A program made the translations under genes and the position numbers. Below are positions 62,340 to 64,000 of a stretch of DNA of 64,000 nucleotides, piece after piece. The notes below the pieces were generated by a model that saw nothing but the letters and a program-made list of their open reading frames with translations, was not told the DNA's origin and made no database searches. Source of the stretch: Senegalimassilia sp003474385 (lineage in GTDB: Bacteria; Actinomycetota; Coriobacteriia; Coriobacteriales; Eggerthellaceae). The stretch's first letter is position 1. Each line of letters opens with the position of its first letter. The DNA is taken from positions 1 through 64,000 of the forward strand of contig NZ_QUCY01000005.1 of assembly GCF_003474385.1 (NCBI RefSeq). The letters are read 5' to 3'.

Positions 62340-63269
62340 CTACAGCCCCAACTCGCCGATAACCTGCTTCATGGCAAGAGCCCACTCGAGTTGCTTGGCT
62401 ATGAACCCAGGCCACGCAGCTTCGTTGCCCTTAATTTTGCAACCATCCGTGTAGAAGCGAAGGCCCGAGGCCTTCTTGGCATCGAAGGGTGCAGCTACAA
62501 GACCAAGCCTTTCTTCGAACAAGGCAGTATTGTCAATGGCCTTGTAGCCGATCTCCTTATCATCCGGCACGTAAAATTCGATACCGATGCGACCGCGCTG
62601 CGTATCTATAAGCAGCGCAATATGGTAAGCGGACGTACCACAGCACAACGTTGTCCAGTGGTCTTTCGAGGGCTTCTGCGGGTTGAACGCCTTCAAAAAT
62701 TCAGACATCGCCTGGGCCACCTCGCGATATTTGGTCCAGTACGGCAGCTTGACGCGCTCGGTCTCGGAGAGGCCCTCGCTGAGCCTGATGGTCTTCGTCC
62801 ACTCGTTCGGCCGCTCGACCACGTTGAAGCGCGGGGCGGGCAGTGAGTCCCCGATGGACCACAGCTCTATCTCTATCAGGAAGAACTCGAAGTCGCTGTC
62901 GGTGTGCTGGTTGAGCCACTCGATGGCCTGACGGTGCTCGTCGCGCGCACGTGACACCACCCACACGACGACCTCGGCGCCCTTGCCAGCGGCGTAAGTG
63001 ATTACTTTGCCTAAGTGGTCGCGGTTAGTGTCCTCGAGCTGGTTCTCGATGATCACCTTGCGCCCAGTGCCGGAATCCTGCGCATAGATGTCGACGTTGA
63101 ACGAGCCCACTGACGACTCAGTTTCTATAAGCTCAAGCTCAATGCCGACTGCTGAGCTCAGTATGGCAAGGTTGGGTTCCTCGGAGAGCCACTTGGTGAA
63201 GTCAAGCGCCTCGTGTGGCCATACATCGCGCAGCTCAACCTTCTTGAGTTTGTCGAGGTTGTATTTCAT
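62340..63269 (-). CDS. DUF4268-type protein with a PD-(D/E)XK-like nuclease fold
   Basis: 309 residues. The N-terminal half has FNVDIYAQDSGTGRKVIIENQLEDTNRDHLGKVITYAAG, fitting a PD-(D/E)XK core (Asp in VDIYA, Glu-x-Gln in IENQL). The C-terminal half has the strand-rich DUF4268 pattern (HIALLIDTQRGRIGIEFYVPDDKE). Such proteins turn up near restriction and other defence genes. No methylase lies in the window. It overlaps neither neighbour, and GC content is lower than in the rest of the window. Confidence 0.75.
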   Translation of the reverse strand: MKYNLDKLKKVELRDVWPHEALDFTKWLSEEPNLAILSSAVGIELELIETESSVGSFNVDIYAQDSGTGRKVIIENQLEDTNRDHLGKVITYAAGKGAEVVVWVVSRARDEHRQAIEWLNQHTDSDFEFFLIEIELWSIGDSLPAPRFNVVERPNEWTKTIRLSEGLSETERVKLPYWTKYREVAQAMSEFLKAFNPQKPSKDHWTTLCCGTSAYHIALLIDTQRGRIGIEFYVPDDKEIGYKAIDNTALFEERLGLVAAPFDAKKASGLRFYTDGCKIKGNEAAWPGFIAKQLEWALAMKQVIGELGL

Positions 63270-63328
63270 CGCATTCCTATCAAATCATTGGTGCGTAGCC
63301 GCTTCGCCCGTATCAATTGAGAATTGAG

Positions 63329-63994
63329 CTATGCGCTATCGTTGCCCCAGCGCTTCCGCCAATTCTCCATCCGCGCGCGCTTCTCCGATGGGTTCATCCC
63401 GCCAATCGCCTTAAGAACATCCTGCGGTTCGATACTCCCACTTTTGTGCTTCAAGGAATCTTTTGTTATGTCGTAGGCAAGCTGAACGGACGTCGTCGCA
63501 GCAAAGGGCTTTCCCTTCCGCACCAGATTGACTGCTTCGGCGGCTCCGTTTATCGCATTGCTGAACAACTCGATGGCGTCCATCTGCTCGGAAGCGTTTT
63601 CGACCAGATAGTCAACACCGTCGTTTGCTACGCTGAACTTAACCTTTCCTTGTCTATCCTGTTTACCGAAAGGCGCTTCTTTCCCAAGGCCTAAATATGG
63701 CGTCTGGATTATGCCTTGTCGAGTGGTACTCGTTTCGAACATGCCATTGTTACATCTGATAATCGCAGCGTCCTTCACCTCTTCGCCGAAAAGCGGGCAA
63801 AACGCAAGCATAATCCAATCAACATGAGCCGAAGCTTTCTTGAGAAGATCATAGGCATCGCAACTAATTGGAAACTGACCTGGAGATAGCCTGGACTCCC
63901 TAAAGCCATCAGTGAGGAACCATCGGCTCAAATCCGTATGGAACTCAATTAAAAGTCCAAGTTGAATATCGGCATTAGCATAAAGCTGCGCCAT
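63329..63994 (-). CDS. Unrecognised protein, possibly continuing beyond the window
   Basis: 221 residues from an ATG at 63994, six bases from the right edge; the reading frame stays open to the edge, so the real start may lie outside. Soluble, no signal peptide or membrane helix. The C-terminus is basic (GGMNPSEKRARMENWRKRWG). I recognise no domain. It is on the same strand as the DUF4268-type gene, 59 bp upstream of it, and shares its lower GC, so a two-gene accessory unit is possible. Confidence 0.6.
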   Translation of the reverse strand: MAQLYANADIQLGLLIEFHTDLSRWFLTDGFRESRLSPGQFPISCDAYDLLKKASAHVDWIMLAFCPLFGEEVKDAAIIRCNNGMFETSTTRQGIIQTPYLGLGKEAPFGKQDRQGKVKFSVANDGVDYLVENASEQMDAIELFSNAINGAAEAVNLVRKGKPFAATTSVQLAYDITKDSLKHKSGSIEPQDVLKAIGGMNPSEKRARMENWRKRWGNDSA

Positions 63995-64000
63995 TCGCTC

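Overview
This is a 64-kb stretch of a high-GC chromosome. It reads most easily as Coriobacteriia, order Eggerthellales (the Eggerthella/Gordonibacter/Slackia/Adlercreutzia group). The support is the gene content: a molybdopterin reductase operon with a TAT signal, 4Fe-4S partner, membrane anchor and TorD-type chaperone; a membrane-embedded LuxR regulator divergent from it; a pyruvate:ferredoxin oxidoreductase; an LL-diaminopimelate aminotransferase; and a CD1871A-type CXXC small protein. The genus is not resolved. No rRNA, tRNA, CRISPR array or phage was seen.

Left part (1-12 kb). The window opens inside a hybrid-cluster protein gene (hcp, minus strand) facing a Crp/Fnr regulator. A pabA-pabC-pabB operon for p-aminobenzoate follows, with a sigma70-like promoter and a terminator inside its leader. 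Then comes decaying DNA (a half modD gene and a 106-bp relic of a Crp regulator), a hypothetical gene, prfC, a fragment of a LOG-family gene, an EamA transporter and a dimethylarginine hydrolase. Next is an intact IS256-group (IS1249-like) element with a 9-bp target duplication.

11.5-20.6 kb. A small winged-helix gene on the minus strand is preceded by what I read as a cyclic-di-GMP-I (GEMM) riboswitch, with a near-consensus promoter and an overlapping terminator. Divergent from it run a LeuA-like protein lacking the usual metal-binding residues, a fusion of a sugar-isomerase-type TIM barrel with an acyl-CoA ligase, and PFOR. A paralogue of the winged-helix gene closes this block.

21-29.5 kb. 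Here lie an aldose-1-epimerase-like gene and a redox module (CXXC small protein, 4Fe-4S membrane protein, TlpA-like lipoprotein) divergent from a two-component system. An SPFH/zinc-ribbon gene and a zinc-ribbon membrane protein follow. A 90-bp terminator-bearing sequence is duplicated at both ends of the redox module, with an epimerase relic beside the second copy.

30-48 kb. This holds a DHA2-type transporter, dapL, a flavodoxin-like reductase, a UvrA-like ATPase and a seven-gene respiratory operon read right to left (NapG-like, NapH-like, a protein with an internal duplication, Mo-catalytic subunit, 4Fe-4S subunit, membrane anchor, TorD-like). A LuxR-type membrane regulator is divergent from it. 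A collapsed UvrA copy and an anion-permease gene follow.

48.5-64 kb. This part carries an OFA-like MFS transporter, dispersed REP-like repeats, a C39-like peptidase, two hotdog thioesterases, an LPG-synthase-type membrane protein with a repeat tail, an ATP-grasp protein, a fluC pair, a J-domain membrane protein and purN-xdhC-purH. It ends with a Fic protein and a visibly lower-GC end carrying a DUF4268-type nuclease-like gene and an unrecognised gene. The most unusual items are the riboswitch-winged-helix unit, the LeuA-like/TIM-ligase pair and the composite Dms/Nap-like operon.
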